DNA from: Armatimonadota bacterium
Lineage (GTDB): Bacteria > Armatimonadota > Fimbriimonadia > Fimbriimonadales > Fimbriimonadaceae
Reading direction: 5' to 3'
NCBI GenBank assembly: GCA_018268315.1
Contig: JAFDWU010000003.1
Span: 62,001-126,000, forward strand
Length of the DNA: 64,000 nucleotides
Shown here piece after piece: positions 44,592-55,681 of the stretch; the first letter of the stretch is position 1; the number at the start of each line of letters is the position of its first letter. The position numbers and the translations under genes are program-made. The notes below the pieces were generated by a model that saw only the letters and a program-made list of their open reading frames with translations, did no database searches and was not told the origin of the DNA.

Positions 44592-45335
44592 GTGGCAAAC
44601 GAAAAGCGTGTCGCCCTTGTGACCGGGGCATACCGAGGATTGGGTCTTGAAATCGTCCGTCAGCTTGCGCAGCAGGGAATCCGCGTGTACTTGGGCGCCC
44701 GATCCGCCGATAAGGCCGAATCAGCCGCAAAGAGCCTGCAAGCTGAAGGCCTGGATGTTCTTCCGATCACCCTGGACGTCACCAAGACCGCCGACATCCA
44801 AGCCGCCGCCAAGTTGCTTGAGAGCAAAGAAGGGAAGCTGGATATCCTCGTGAACAACGCGGGAGTAAAGCTGGATAAGGGCGACTGGGGCGGTCCAACC
44901 GCTTCCACGATCCCGCCCGAAGACCTGCGCCACACCTTCGACGCAAACTTTTTTGGCCTCGTGGAGCTTACGCAAGTCCTGCTGCCCCTCATAAGAAAGT
45001 CGGACGCCGGGCGGATTGTAAACCACAGCAGCATTCTCGGCAGCCTTCAGTATCGCGCCGATCCTAACTCTCCGATTTACGGCTCCAAGCTCTTCGGCTA
45101 CAACTCCAGTAAAACGGCGGTCAACGCCTTCACTCTTCACTTGGCCCAGGAGCTTAAGGACACCCCGATTAAAGTGAATAGCGCTCATCCGGGTTGGGTA
45201 AAGACTGACCTCGGCGGCGACGACGCCCCGCTCGACACCGTGGAAGGTGCGAAGACTGCGGTGGGCCTCGCGCTCATCGGGCCGGATGGGCCAACCGGCG
45301 GATACTTCCACGCAGGGAAGCCGATCCCGCTATAA
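44592..45335 (+). CDS. short-chain dehydrogenase/reductase
   Basis: 247 residues. Rossmann start ALVTGAYRGLGLEIVRQL (TGxxxGxG), LVNNAGVKL (NNAG), catalytic Ser in NHSSILGSL, and YNSSKTAVNAF with the YxxxK catalytic pair. The order matches carbonyl-reductase-like SDRs. NADP preference likely (basic residue after the second Gly region). Substrate unknown. Confidence 0.9.
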   Translation: MANEKRVALVTGAYRGLGLEIVRQLAQQGIRVYLGARSADKAESAAKSLQAEGLDVLPITLDVTKTADIQAAAKLLESKEGKLDILVNNAGVKLDKGDWGGPTASTIPPEDLRHTFDANFFGLVELTQVLLPLIRKSDAGRIVNHSSILGSLQYRADPNSPIYGSKLFGYNSSKTAVNAFTLHLAQELKDTPIKVNSAHPGWVKTDLGGDDAPLDTVEGAKTAVGLALIGPDGPTGGYFHAGKPIPL

Positions 45336-45339
45336 GGCG

Positions 45340-45345
45340 TATAAT
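45340..45345 (+). promoter_or_regulatory. -10 element of the riboswitch transcript
   Basis: Perfect TATAAT eighteen bases before the riboswitch. No convincing -35 hexamer. Confidence 0.45.
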
Positions 45346-45362
45346 ACGTTAAGGATTTCGCC

Positions 45363-45450
45363 CGCGAAGGGGAGCCGAAAGGCTGAGAGTTTGCTGAAAA
45401 AAGCAAAGACCCTGGAACCTGATGCGGTTAATACCGCCGTAGGAATCGCG
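45363..45450 (+). ncRNA. TPP riboswitch (thi box)
   Basis: All conserved TPP-aptamer parts appear in order: P1 (CGCGA 45363-45367 with TCGCG 45446-45450), the GGGG side of P2, GAGCCGAAAGGCTGAGA with the invariant CTGAGA (45383-45388), a variable P3 (TTGCT/AGCAA), ACCCTGGAACCTGAT and the P4/P5 part GCGGTTAATACCGCCGTAGGAA. The nearest downstream gene is a prepilin, not a thiamine gene. Confidence 0.93.
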
Positions 45451-45468
45451 CTGACGGCTTGGCTCTGT

Positions 45469-45515
45469 CCAATCCGCCTCCGCCGATCAAATCGTGGAGG
45501 CGAAGGCCATTGGAG
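45469..45515 (+). promoter_or_regulatory. hairpin covering the prepilin ribosome binding site
   Basis: CCAAT (45469-45473) can pair with ATTGG (45509-45513) and CGCCTCC (45475-45481) with GGAGGCG (45496-45502); this buries TGGAG (45511-45515) that precedes ATG 45521. TTGG (45459-45462) can pair with CCAA instead, releasing it. Likely translational expression platform; inferred by eye. Confidence 0.5.
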
Positions 45516-45520
45516 TCAAC

Positions 45521-46282
45521 ATGAAAACCGCATTCACGCTTATCGAGCTTCTCGTCGTCATCGCGATTATTGCGATCCTCTCCGCCATCCTTTTCCCCGT
45601 GTTCGCCCGCGCTAAGCAAAGCGCAAAATCGACCTCCGACCTCAGCAACGCCAAGCAGGTAGGCACTGCCGTGAAGATGTATCTGAACGACAACGACGAT
45701 CAAATGCCGATCTTCTACGCCTACAACTCAATCCCGCCTGCCGGGCAGCCGGGCCACAAGGGAGTTGAGGTTTTGCTCGCCCCGTACTGCAAGAACACCG
45801 CCGTCTTCAAGAGCCCATTCGATGATGGGGGTCCGTTCACTGCCATCGACGTTCCCGGCTCGACCAGCTATTGGAATGCCTACGGCAGCTCTTATCGATT
45901 CACAAGCTGCATGTACACGGTGGTGGCGGGGGAATCGACCAGCAACAACGTGCCGCTAACTTCCAGCCACGACGTCACAGATACCGAAGTCGAATTCCCG
46001 TCTGAAACCCGCATCATGCGGCTGGAGATGTATCCATTCTTCGATAAGTCTCAGGATGTCGGCTGCGCGAAGTACGGCTACGACTGCGCTCCGCCTTACA
46101 ACTACTACCAAACGTGGGACTCAAGCGGCGGGCCGTTGATCTTCGCTGACAGCCACGCCAAGCACATCAGCAACTCCACCCAGTTCGATCAGTCCCGCGT
46201 TGACCCTCAAGGGCACATGTCGGGCGAGGCGACGACAAACCCGTCGTCATTCGACGGCCTCTGGTATGGAATTTGTGATTAA
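45521..46282 (+). CDS. prepilin-type N-terminal cleavage/methylation protein (type IV pilin/pseudopilin-like)
   Basis: 253 residues. The start at 45521 (TGGAG before it) gives a textbook prepilin: short KTA leader, then FTLIELLVVIAIIAILSAIL with the conserved Glu five residues after the processed Phe. The mature part contains an aromatic/Cys-containing globular domain with SSYRFTSCMYTVV, GWCAK-like DVGCAKYGYDCAPP and a C-terminal FADSHAKHI, as in the H-x9-DG pseudopilin class of Armatimonadota and Planctomycetota. Two CX7C-like pairs may form disulfides. It is preceded by a TPP riboswitch, an unexpected pairing. Confidence 0.9.
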   Translation: MKTAFTLIELLVVIAIIAILSAILFPVFARAKQSAKSTSDLSNAKQVGTAVKMYLNDNDDQMPIFYAYNSIPPAGQPGHKGVEVLLAPYCKNTAVFKSPFDDGGPFTAIDVPGSTSYWNAYGSSYRFTSCMYTVVAGESTSNNVPLTSSHDVTDTEVEFPSETRIMRLEMYPFFDKSQDVGCAKYGYDCAPPYNYYQTWDSSGGPLIFADSHAKHISNSTQFDQSRVDPQGHMSGEATTNPSSFDGLWYGICD

Positions 46283-46345
46283 TTCCGGGAACAAGGTTCA
46301 AAACCGCAAAGTCTAATCCCCAATAGTTTCTCATTTGGGGCAATT

Positions 46346-46912
46346 TTGTTAGCCGATTATTGGCTTTGGGTTGGATTGGGGAGCGCTCTGATACTTTTCG
46401 GGGCGGCCCAGGTGCTGCAGCTTTTGACGATGCGGCGCGAGAAGATGCGCGTGCTGGCCAAGTGGGCTCCCGTCGCCAACATCCTTTCCAAGCGCCACGA
46501 CCTCACGCCGAAGCTCGCGCGGATGATGATTCGCTACTACAATCACGAGCACCTCCTCAGCAATCGTCTGCGCGGCGCATTACGAACGGCGAGCCAGATT
46601 AGCCAGCGCACGCCGATGAAGTTTGAATCCGAAACCCGGCTCTCCGAAGCCATCAACAGCTCATTTAGAGCGATTGAGGCATTTCCGAGTTCACAGAGAG
46701 ACAATGAATTTGGGCGTCTTCAAATGGAGTTCGTCCTGATGGACCAGGCCCTGATGCACGCGGTCCACGAATACAACGTTGCCGTTAATTCCTTTAATGC
46801 CCAAAGAAGGGCTTTGCTGTGCCGTCTGGCTTGCTTCGTTAATGGTTGCAAGCCGGAAGGCTATCTTGACTTGCAAGAACTCGAATCTCACTACGAGCTG
46901 GCCGTCAGCTAA
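46346..46912 (+). CDS. LemA-like membrane-anchored protein
   Basis: 188 residues, TTG start at 46346 (no ATG nearby). N-terminal span WVGLGSALILFGAAQVLQLL, then a LemA-like helical domain: ARMMIRYYNHEHLLSNRLRGAL, ISQRTPMKFESETRLSEAI, and the telling VLMDQALMHAVHEYNVAVNSFNAQ, like the E-x-x-I-x-x-x-R-x-x-Y-N-x-x-V-x-x-Y-N pattern. C-terminal RLACFVNGCKPEGYLDL. LemA proteins are membrane proteins of unclear role. Confidence 0.65.
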   Translation: MLADYWLWVGLGSALILFGAAQVLQLLTMRREKMRVLAKWAPVANILSKRHDLTPKLARMMIRYYNHEHLLSNRLRGALRTASQISQRTPMKFESETRLSEAINSSFRAIEAFPSSQRDNEFGRLQMEFVLMDQALMHAVHEYNVAVNSFNAQRRALLCRLACFVNGCKPEGYLDLQELESHYELAVS

Positions 46913-46968
46913 CTGCTCCCGCAAGACTGTACTGCCACTGTGCTGGGGACACGCTTCATACTTTCCGC

Positions 46969-47424
46969 ATGAAGGCGTACTACTATCTCTTTGCCGGTCT
47001 CGAGCGATCTATCCCCACTTTTGAGCGAATAGTTGCAAGCGTTCCTGCAGAGAAGCTGAATACGCAAACCGATCCCGATCGATTCACCCTTCACGAAGCG
47101 ATTTGCCATATCGCGGATTGGGAAACGATCATGCGGGGCCGACTTGAGGACATGGTTCGGACTTCCGGCGCGACTCTCGTGGGCATGGATGAAGGGCAGC
47201 GCGCCATTGATCAGAATTACGGCAGCTGGAATCTGAAAGACGCCTTCGCCAAGTGGAAAGAAGAGCGCGCCAAAACCGTTGCTTTCTTAAAGGGCCTCAC
47301 TGAAGAGCAGTGGGATCATAAGGGCGTTCACACGGAAATCGGACCGGTAACGGTTCGGCAGTACGCCACTGCGATGCTGGGTCACGACATGTACCACCTC
47401 GAGCACGTCAGCCAGTACCTGTAA
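46969..47424 (+). CDS. DinB-family protein
   Basis: 151 residues. Four-helix DinB/YfiT fold: start LFAGLERSIPTFERIVASVPAEKL, the first ligand His in HEAICHIADWE, and C-terminal GHDMYHLEHVSQYL with two more His. Metal-dependent transferase or hydrolase; DinB relatives include bacillithiol and mycothiol transferases. Substrate unknown. Confidence 0.88.
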   Translation: MKAYYYLFAGLERSIPTFERIVASVPAEKLNTQTDPDRFTLHEAICHIADWETIMRGRLEDMVRTSGATLVGMDEGQRAIDQNYGSWNLKDAFAKWKEERAKTVAFLKGLTEEQWDHKGVHTEIGPVTVRQYATAMLGHDMYHLEHVSQYL

Positions 47425-47444
47425 CCGCCGGTATACTTTTGGGC

Positions 47445-47924
47445 ATGCTGGATCGGCCGAGTTGGGACGCCTATTTCATGGATATCGCCCAATTGGTGAA
47501 GAGCCGAGCCACGTGCCCTCGGCGTCAAGTTGGCGCGCTTATCGTGAAGGATAAGCACGTCCTTGCAACCGGCTATAACGGCGCTCCATCCGGTTTGCCA
47601 CACTGCCCGGCCAACGGCCCAGAGCACGATTGGCCGATTGGCTGCATGCGCGCGGGGCACTGCATCCGCAGCCTGCACGCGGAGCAAAACGCAATCCTTC
47701 AGGCGGCGAAATTTGGAGTCTCCTGCGCGGGCGCGACGATGTACGTAACATGCCAACCCTGCAATACCTGCGCAAAAATGATTATCAACGCGGGGATCAC
47801 GCGCGTCATATATGAAGGAGAGTATCCGGACGAGTTCAGCAAAGAGCTTTTCCGCGATGCCAAGACGCAAGTGTTCATTTATGATGAAGGCCACTTGAGA
47901 AATCTCGAACTCAGCCTGGCATGA
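47445..47924 (+). CDS. dCMP/deoxycytidylate deaminase (ComEB-like)
   Basis: 159 residues. Zinc deaminase with SLHAEQNAIL (His ligand, catalytic Glu) and CQPCNTCAKMI (two Cys ligands), plus a CP..GCMRAGHC insertion typical of dCMP deaminases. Makes dUMP for dTMP synthesis. Start at ATG 47445; a TTG six bases earlier is in frame. TATACT ends seven bases before the ATG, so the message may be almost leaderless. Stop overlaps the wecA-like ATG by four bases. Confidence 0.92.
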   Translation: MLDRPSWDAYFMDIAQLVKSRATCPRRQVGALIVKDKHVLATGYNGAPSGLPHCPANGPEHDWPIGCMRAGHCIRSLHAEQNAILQAAKFGVSCAGATMYVTCQPCNTCAKMIINAGITRVIYEGEYPDEFSKELFRDAKTQVFIYDEGHLRNLELSLA

Positions 47925-48943
47925 GCATCCTTTTCGCAGCCGCCGACCCCAAGCTTCTCAGCGGATTTAGAGCCCCCATCGCAGGGGGTGTCCTTGCGCT
48001 TGTCATCGCCTGGCTGTTGACCCCGTTCGTAGTGAAGTTCGCTACCAAGTACGGCGCCGTGGACGACCCCACTCGCGATGACCGCCGGGTGCACACCGAG
48101 CCAACTCCCCGCTGGGGCGGATTGGCGATTTACGCCGGAATCTTGATCGCGCTTGCGGTCATCTTGCCGATTGCCTACCCCCACGAAAGCTTTCCGCCAT
48201 ACCTAATTGGTTTGCTGCTGCTCGGCGCTTTCCTCACCATCATGGGCGCGGTGGATGACAAGGTTTCGCTGTCCGCCAGCAAGCAGCTTTTGGTGCTGAT
48301 GATCGCCGGGGTTGGAATCCAATTCTTCGGGCAAGCGCCTAACCGGGTGCAAGTCGGCAGCCTGGGCATTCCGTTCACGCACGATTTCATTCGCCTGGGG
48401 CTATGGAGCATTCCGCTCACCGCGTTCTACATCTTTGTGGTCGCCAAGACCACCGACACGATTGATGGCATCGATGGTCTTACCGCCGGCATTGCCGCGA
48501 TTTCTAGCGCGACGCTTACCGTGATCGCCGTCTATTCAGGCCAGCCGCGAGTTGCGATAGTCACCGGAACCGTTTGCGGCGCTTCGCTTGGCTTCTTGCG
48601 CCACAACTACAATCCGGCGCGGATATTCATGGGCACCGGGGGCGCACAGTTGCTGGGATTCATGCTCGCCAGTCTTAGCGTCATTGGCGCAATGAAGACG
48701 GCGGCGGCGTTTGCGGTGCTCGTGCCGATGCTGGCGTTTGGCGTACCGATTTTCGATGCCGCCTTTGTGGTTATCAAGCGCCTGCGAAGCGGCGTCCCGA
48801 TCACCCAGGCCGATAAGCGCCACCTGCACCACACCCTGTTGGGTCATGGCCTCACTCAGCGTCAGGCCGTCCTCGTTCTTTACACCCTTGCTGCCACCCT
48901 TTGCGCGGTTCTTCTGTTTGTGATCGTCGGGCGGCATGGATAA
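47921..48943 (+). CDS. undecaprenyl-phosphate GlcNAc-1-phosphate transferase (WecA/TagO/MraY family)
   Basis: 340 residues, about eleven spans. DDPTRDDRRVHTEPTPRWGGLAIYAG, DDKVSL, DTIDGIDGLTAG and FLRHNYNPARIFMGTGGAQLLGF, then DKRHLHHTLLGHGL are the WecA/TagO signatures. Transfers GlcNAc-1-P from UDP-GlcNAc to undecaprenyl phosphate, starting polysaccharide or teichoic-acid-type chains. Start ATG overlaps the previous stop (ATGA). Confidence 0.9.
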   Translation: MSILFAAADPKLLSGFRAPIAGGVLALVIAWLLTPFVVKFATKYGAVDDPTRDDRRVHTEPTPRWGGLAIYAGILIALAVILPIAYPHESFPPYLIGLLLLGAFLTIMGAVDDKVSLSASKQLLVLMIAGVGIQFFGQAPNRVQVGSLGIPFTHDFIRLGLWSIPLTAFYIFVVAKTTDTIDGIDGLTAGIAAISSATLTVIAVYSGQPRVAIVTGTVCGASLGFLRHNYNPARIFMGTGGAQLLGFMLASLSVIGAMKTAAAFAVLVPMLAFGVPIFDAAFVVIKRLRSGVPITQADKRHLHHTLLGHGLTQRQAVLVLYTLAATLCAVLLFVIVGRHG

Positions 48944-50066
48944 ACCACGGCTTGGCTTCATCGTAGGGACCCGTCCCGAGGCGATTAAGGTTGCGCCCGT
49001 GGTGCTGGAGTTCCGCAAGTTCGATTCCGTTGAGACTCTCCTGATCTCAAGCGGACAGCACCGCGAAATGCTAGATCAATCTCTCGCTGTGTTTGGGCTG
49101 AAGCCGGATATCGATCTTGGAATCATGACCGCGGGCCAAACCCTGACTGAAGTGACTTCACGAGCGCTCGAAGGGCTTACCAAGACGTTCAAAGAACGCG
49201 GCATCGCGCGGGTATTCGCCCAAGGCGATACCACCACCACCTTCTGCGCGGCCTTGGCCGCTTTTTATTTGCAAATTCCTTTTGACCACATCGAGGCGGG
49301 CCTTCGCACCGATTCGATCAGCACCCCATTTCCCGAGGAGTTCAACCGGCGCGCGGCGGGTTTGGTGGCAAGCCTTCACTATCCGCCCACAAAGTGGGCG
49401 GCGGAAAACCTGCTCAAGGAAGGGAAGGATCCGAAGACGATCCATGTGACTGGCAACACCGGCATCGATGCCGTGAATCTGATTGTGAAAACTTCTAGTC
49501 AGGACTGGTTCCCAGAGCATCCGGGCCGCGTGATCCTGCTTACCACCCATCGGCGCGAAAATCTGGGTGAGCCGATGTCCCGAATTGCTACCGCGGCAAG
49601 GGAAGTGCTAGAGAAAACGCCGGATGCGCTGCTGGTGGTGCCGATGCACCGCAACCCGCAGGTCAGGGAAGTCCTCATGAAGATTCTCGGCGATCATGAG
49701 CGCGTCCGCCTCATCGAGCCGCCTGATTACGAGGCCTTTGTTCCCCTGATGAAACGCGCGGCGTTGATACTGACCGACTCCGGTGGGGTACAAGAGGAAG
49801 CTCCGGCGCTAGGGCGACCGGTGCTGGTACTGCGGGATACTACCGAGCGGCCCGAAGGGGTGGAAGCTGGCGCGGCCAAGCTTGTAGGTACCGATCAGAA
49901 GAAAATCACGGGGGAAGCTTTGAATTTACTAAACGACAAGGAAGCCTATCACCGAATGCAGCAGGTGGTTTCGCCTTACGGCGACGGCATGGCTTCGCAG
50001 CGGGTGCGATATTGGTCGCTGAAGAACCTTGGCATCGATAGCCCGGGGGTGACTCCTTGGGGTTAG
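48936..50066 (+). CDS. wecB: UDP-N-acetylglucosamine 2-epimerase (non-hydrolysing)
   Basis: 376 residues. GTRPEAIKVAPV, QGDTTTTFCAA, HIEAGLRTDSISTPFPEEFNRR, TTHRRENLGEP, HRNPQVRE and DSGGVQEEAPALGRPVLVLRDTTERPEG. Makes UDP-ManNAc for envelope polymers. It overlaps the wecA-like gene by eight bases and the uppP start by ten, so the three are coupled around undecaprenyl-linked synthesis. Confidence 0.95.
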   Translation: MDKPRLGFIVGTRPEAIKVAPVVLEFRKFDSVETLLISSGQHREMLDQSLAVFGLKPDIDLGIMTAGQTLTEVTSRALEGLTKTFKERGIARVFAQGDTTTTFCAALAAFYLQIPFDHIEAGLRTDSISTPFPEEFNRRAAGLVASLHYPPTKWAAENLLKEGKDPKTIHVTGNTGIDAVNLIVKTSSQDWFPEHPGRVILLTTHRRENLGEPMSRIATAAREVLEKTPDALLVVPMHRNPQVREVLMKILGDHERVRLIEPPDYEAFVPLMKRAALILTDSGGVQEEAPALGRPVLVLRDTTERPEGVEAGAAKLVGTDQKKITGEALNLLNDKEAYHRMQQVVSPYGDGMASQRVRYWSLKNLGIDSPGVTPWG

Positions 50067-50932
50067 TTCAAGCGATAATCATGGGAATTGTGCAGGGATT
50101 GAGCGAATTCTTGCCGATATCCAGCAGCGCTCACCTGCGTCTTGCACCGGTGGTGTTGGGCATTACCGATCCCGGTACGGCGTTCACGGCGGTCATCCAG
50201 ATTGGCACGGTTGCCGCGGTCCTCATCTACTTTTGGAAGGATCTCGTCATCGCGTTCGGCGGTTGGTTCCGCTCGCTTAGCGACCCAACTAAGCGAGACA
50301 CCATTGAGGCCCGCATGGGATGGGCGGTGTTTTGGGCAACGATTCCGGTCATTGTCATCGGCGTCGCGCTAAAGAAGCTTATTGAGGGCGATACCTTTCG
50401 TTCCCTGTGGATTACCGCCGGCTCGATGGTTGGCATGGCGCTTATCATGTACGCGGCCGAGCTTTTCGGCTCCAAGAACCGATCAATTGAAGACGTGCAG
50501 CCTAAGGACGGGTGGCTGCCTGGCTTGTTACAATGTCTTGCCCTGATTCCTGGCATGAGCCGAAGCGGCAGCACCCTCACGGGCGCGTTTCTTATTGGCC
50601 TTGACCGCAAAGCGGCGGTTCGTTTCTCATTCCTGATGTCAGTGCCTTCGGTGCTCGGCGCGGGCCTGTTCGAGCTTTACAGTCAGCGTCACAAACTCAG
50701 CGAGGCCGGCCTCACCAACACTCTTGTCGCTACTCTGGTGGCGGGAGTCGTGGGATACGCCGTGATTGCCTGGCTGCTGACATGGGTGGCCAAGCACGGA
50801 ACCAAGGTGTTTGTGGTTTACCGCCTCATTCTCGGCGGCATCCTTATCTTCCTGCTAGCGAAGGGAACCCTTTCGCCGATGGCGGGAGAAGAAGGGCATG
50901 ATCAGAAGCCGGCTCCGGTAGCCTCGCCGTAA
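50057..50932 (+). CDS. uppP: undecaprenyl-diphosphatase
   Basis: 291 residues, about eight spans. TTG start at 50057 gives LVQAIIMGIVQGLSEFLPISSSAHL, the family N-terminus; the usual SSSGHL here reads SSSAHL. PGMSRSGSTLTGAFLIGLDRKAAVRFSFLMSVP is the second motif. Recycles undecaprenyl pyrophosphate to the phosphate carrier used by the enzyme encoded two genes earlier; BacA-type bacitracin resistance. Confidence 0.95.
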   Translation: MGLVQAIIMGIVQGLSEFLPISSSAHLRLAPVVLGITDPGTAFTAVIQIGTVAAVLIYFWKDLVIAFGGWFRSLSDPTKRDTIEARMGWAVFWATIPVIVIGVALKKLIEGDTFRSLWITAGSMVGMALIMYAAELFGSKNRSIEDVQPKDGWLPGLLQCLALIPGMSRSGSTLTGAFLIGLDRKAAVRFSFLMSVPSVLGAGLFELYSQRHKLSEAGLTNTLVATLVAGVVGYAVIAWLLTWVAKHGTKVFVVYRLILGGILIFLLAKGTLSPMAGEEGHDQKPAPVASP

Positions 50933-50936
50933 AGCG

Positions 50937-51542
50937 ATGTTTCGAAAGCGACCCGTTGCGCCGACTGAACCGCCTCAGTGGCTGATTGTGGGCCTGGGAA
51001 ATCCTGGCCCCGAGTATCGTGGCACCCGCCATAACGTGGGCTTTGACGCCATTGATGAAATTGCCGAAGAGAACCGCATCAAGCTGGACAAGGCGAAGCA
51101 TTCGGCGCGGTTAGGTTTTGGCACGATCAGCGGCGTGTCGGTAGCGCTGGCTAAGCCGTTGACCTTCATGAATCTCAGCGGCCGCTCAGTAGTGCCCTTA
51201 GTGCAGTCCTTCGGGCTCAAGCCGGAGCAGGTGTTGGTCATCGCGGACGACCTCGACCTTGCCCTTGGCAAGGTGAGAATGCGACCAAAGGGCGGCTCGG
51301 GCGGGCATAACGGCCATAAGTCGATCAGCGCCATGATGAAGACGGAGAACTATCCTCGCATCCGGATCGGCATCGGAAGGGGCGATGACGAGACCATCGA
51401 CCATGTCCTTAGCACCTTCAAGCCCGAGGAGCGAACCGATATCAACGCGGCTCTCCGGCATGTTGCCAAGACTTGCCAGGTTCTTTGCGAATCGGGGTTA
51501 GAAATGGCGATCACCTTTGCGAACAAGCCGGACGGGGCGTAA
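50937..51542 (+). CDS. pth: peptidyl-tRNA hydrolase
   Basis: 201 residues. Releases peptides from stray peptidyl-tRNA. LIVGLGNPGPEYRGTRHNVGFDAID (Asn and His of the active site), KPLTFMNLSGRSV, ADDLDLALGKVRMRPKGGSGGHNGHKSI, all conserved. Extra eight to ten residues before the first strand. ATG four bases after the uppP stop. Confidence 0.96.
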   Translation: MFRKRPVAPTEPPQWLIVGLGNPGPEYRGTRHNVGFDAIDEIAEENRIKLDKAKHSARLGFGTISGVSVALAKPLTFMNLSGRSVVPLVQSFGLKPEQVLVIADDLDLALGKVRMRPKGGSGGHNGHKSISAMMKTENYPRIRIGIGRGDDETIDHVLSTFKPEERTDINAALRHVAKTCQVLCESGLEMAITFANKPDGA

Positions 51543-51564
51543 ACCGTAGTAGAATCTAAAATCG

Positions 51565-52013
51565 ATGGCCAAGGGGAAGACCGACGACTGGTTTTGGCAC
51601 TTGGGGGCCGACCTCCAGCGATTGAGCGAAGAGCTTATGCGCGCCCGTCCATCTATCGCGGTCCACACCGGATGGCAACCCCGATGCGACGTTCTAGAGG
51701 ATAACGACAAGATCGAAGTGAGAGCAGAGATTGCCGGCGTTCGTGGTGAGGAAATTGTCCTGCGCTATAGCCCCTCGCGCCACCGCCTCGTGATTACCGG
51801 CGTAAGACGAGAAGAGGACTATGACGGCCAGCCTTCTAGTTGGAGCCAGCTTGAGATACCGTACGGCCCGTTTTCGCGTGAGCTTGATCTGCCCCCGCGG
51901 GATATCGATCCAGGGGATGTACGGGCCTCTTACAGTAATGGAATCCTTACCGTCTGGTTACCGAAGAAGAACGAAACGGTCTTAACCACCATCATTGTTT
52001 CCACTGATTTGTA

Positions 52014-52014
<1 letters not shown>
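51565..52014 (+). CDS. Hsp20/alpha-crystallin small heat-shock protein
   Basis: 149 residues. Alpha-crystallin core: WQPRCDVLEDNDKIEVRAEIAGVRGEEIVLRYSP, LVITGVRREEDYD, FSRELDLPPRDIDPGDVRASYSNGILTVWLPKK with the conserved A-x-x-x-N-G-x-L and a short tail lacking an I-x-I but ending TTIIVSTDL. Binds unfolding proteins without ATP. Its stop overlaps the lon start by one base, coupling a holdase to a protease. Confidence 0.92.
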
Positions 52015-54439
<2,425 letters not shown>

Positions 54440-54443
<4 letters not shown>

Positions 54444-55681
54444 TTCGTCTTTGACTTGATGACGTCCAGCGCGCGCTGGAGCACAGGATCCTTGCTCGGG
54501 TTGCCAAATTCCACGACTAGGTCAGGATCGACGTTCACCTTGAAATCTGGCTCGATGCCGCCAGAAATGAAGCGCCCATCTTCATCGACCTTACGGCCGA
54601 TATCGGGTGTCGACGGAAGCAGGTACTTCGCAATCGTGATCTTGGCGGTGCTGCCGTCCTTCAGAGGGAACACGTCTTGGACTTCATTCTTGCCATAGGT
54701 GTGTTCACCCACAAGCGTGGCGATATGGTAGTCCTTCAGGTTCCCGGCAAAGATTTCCGCCGCGCTGGCGGTTTCGGAATCAACAAGAAGCACAATCGGA
54801 ACCTTGATGTTTCGAAGGCTGCCGGAGTAACCGGTGGCAATCTCTTCCTTGCCTCCGAACGACTTCATTCGCAGCACGAGCTTGTCTTCAACAAACCTCG
54901 AAATAAGATCGATAGCCGTCTCAAGATATCCGCCCGGGTCGCCGCGTAGATCAATGACGAGTCCGCGAACCGGCTTCGCCATCACTCTGTCCAGCGCCTT
55001 GTCAAATTGGCTCGCGGTTGGCGCCGAGAAGGTGGCGATCTGTACATAAGCAACCTGCGGACCATCGAGGTAAGCATCCGTTACGGTAGGCGCAATGATT
55101 TCGCGTCGCTTAAGAGTGAGGTTGATGACCTTCTTATTGTCTCGCAGGATACGAACCTTGACCTTCGTTCCTTCTTTGCCACGGATGCGATCAACCACTT
55201 CGTCAACCGTCTTTCCGGCGGTGGCCACGCCATCAACTGCGGTGATGACATCACCAGGGATAATGCCTGCCTCTTGAGCGGGCGAGTTAGGGAAGATGGT
55301 TACGAATCTGCCGCCAAGTGAATTTGATTCCACCCTCGCCCCAATGCCGACAAAGCTGGCGTGGGTCTGGACGTCGAATTCACGCGCTATCGGCGGGGGA
55401 AGGAAATTGGTGTGAGGATCGCCGAGCGAAGCAAACATGCCCTGGTAACCCGCGTATTGCAAATCGCGCGTGTTAACCGGCTTGTAGTAGTTCGCCTCGA
55501 TCCGATTGTAATTTTCCTTGAAGACGCGATCCGCCGTTGCGCTGGAGTCTTCTTGCTTGGCGAGCAGCAGAATCTGCGAGAGGCTTACCGGGCGTCCTGA
55601 GCGGAAGTCCTTGTGTACAAAGCCAGCCGTGAACAGAATGGCGAAGGCGAAGGTCCAGAGAAGGGCGCGAAGGGTTTTCAT
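54440..55681 (-). CDS. S41 carboxy-terminal processing protease (CtpA-like)
   Basis: 413 residues. Signal anchor LRALLWTFAFAILFTAGFV, helical start, PDZ domain about 95-185 (FVTIFPNSPAQEAGIIPGDVITAVDGV), core with LVIDLRGDPGGYLETAIDLI, catalytic Ser in SETASAAEIFAGNL and Lys in TYGKNEVQDVF. An active periplasmic tail-specific protease. Its ATG overlaps the stop of the upstream S41-like paralogue by one base. Confidence 0.93.
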
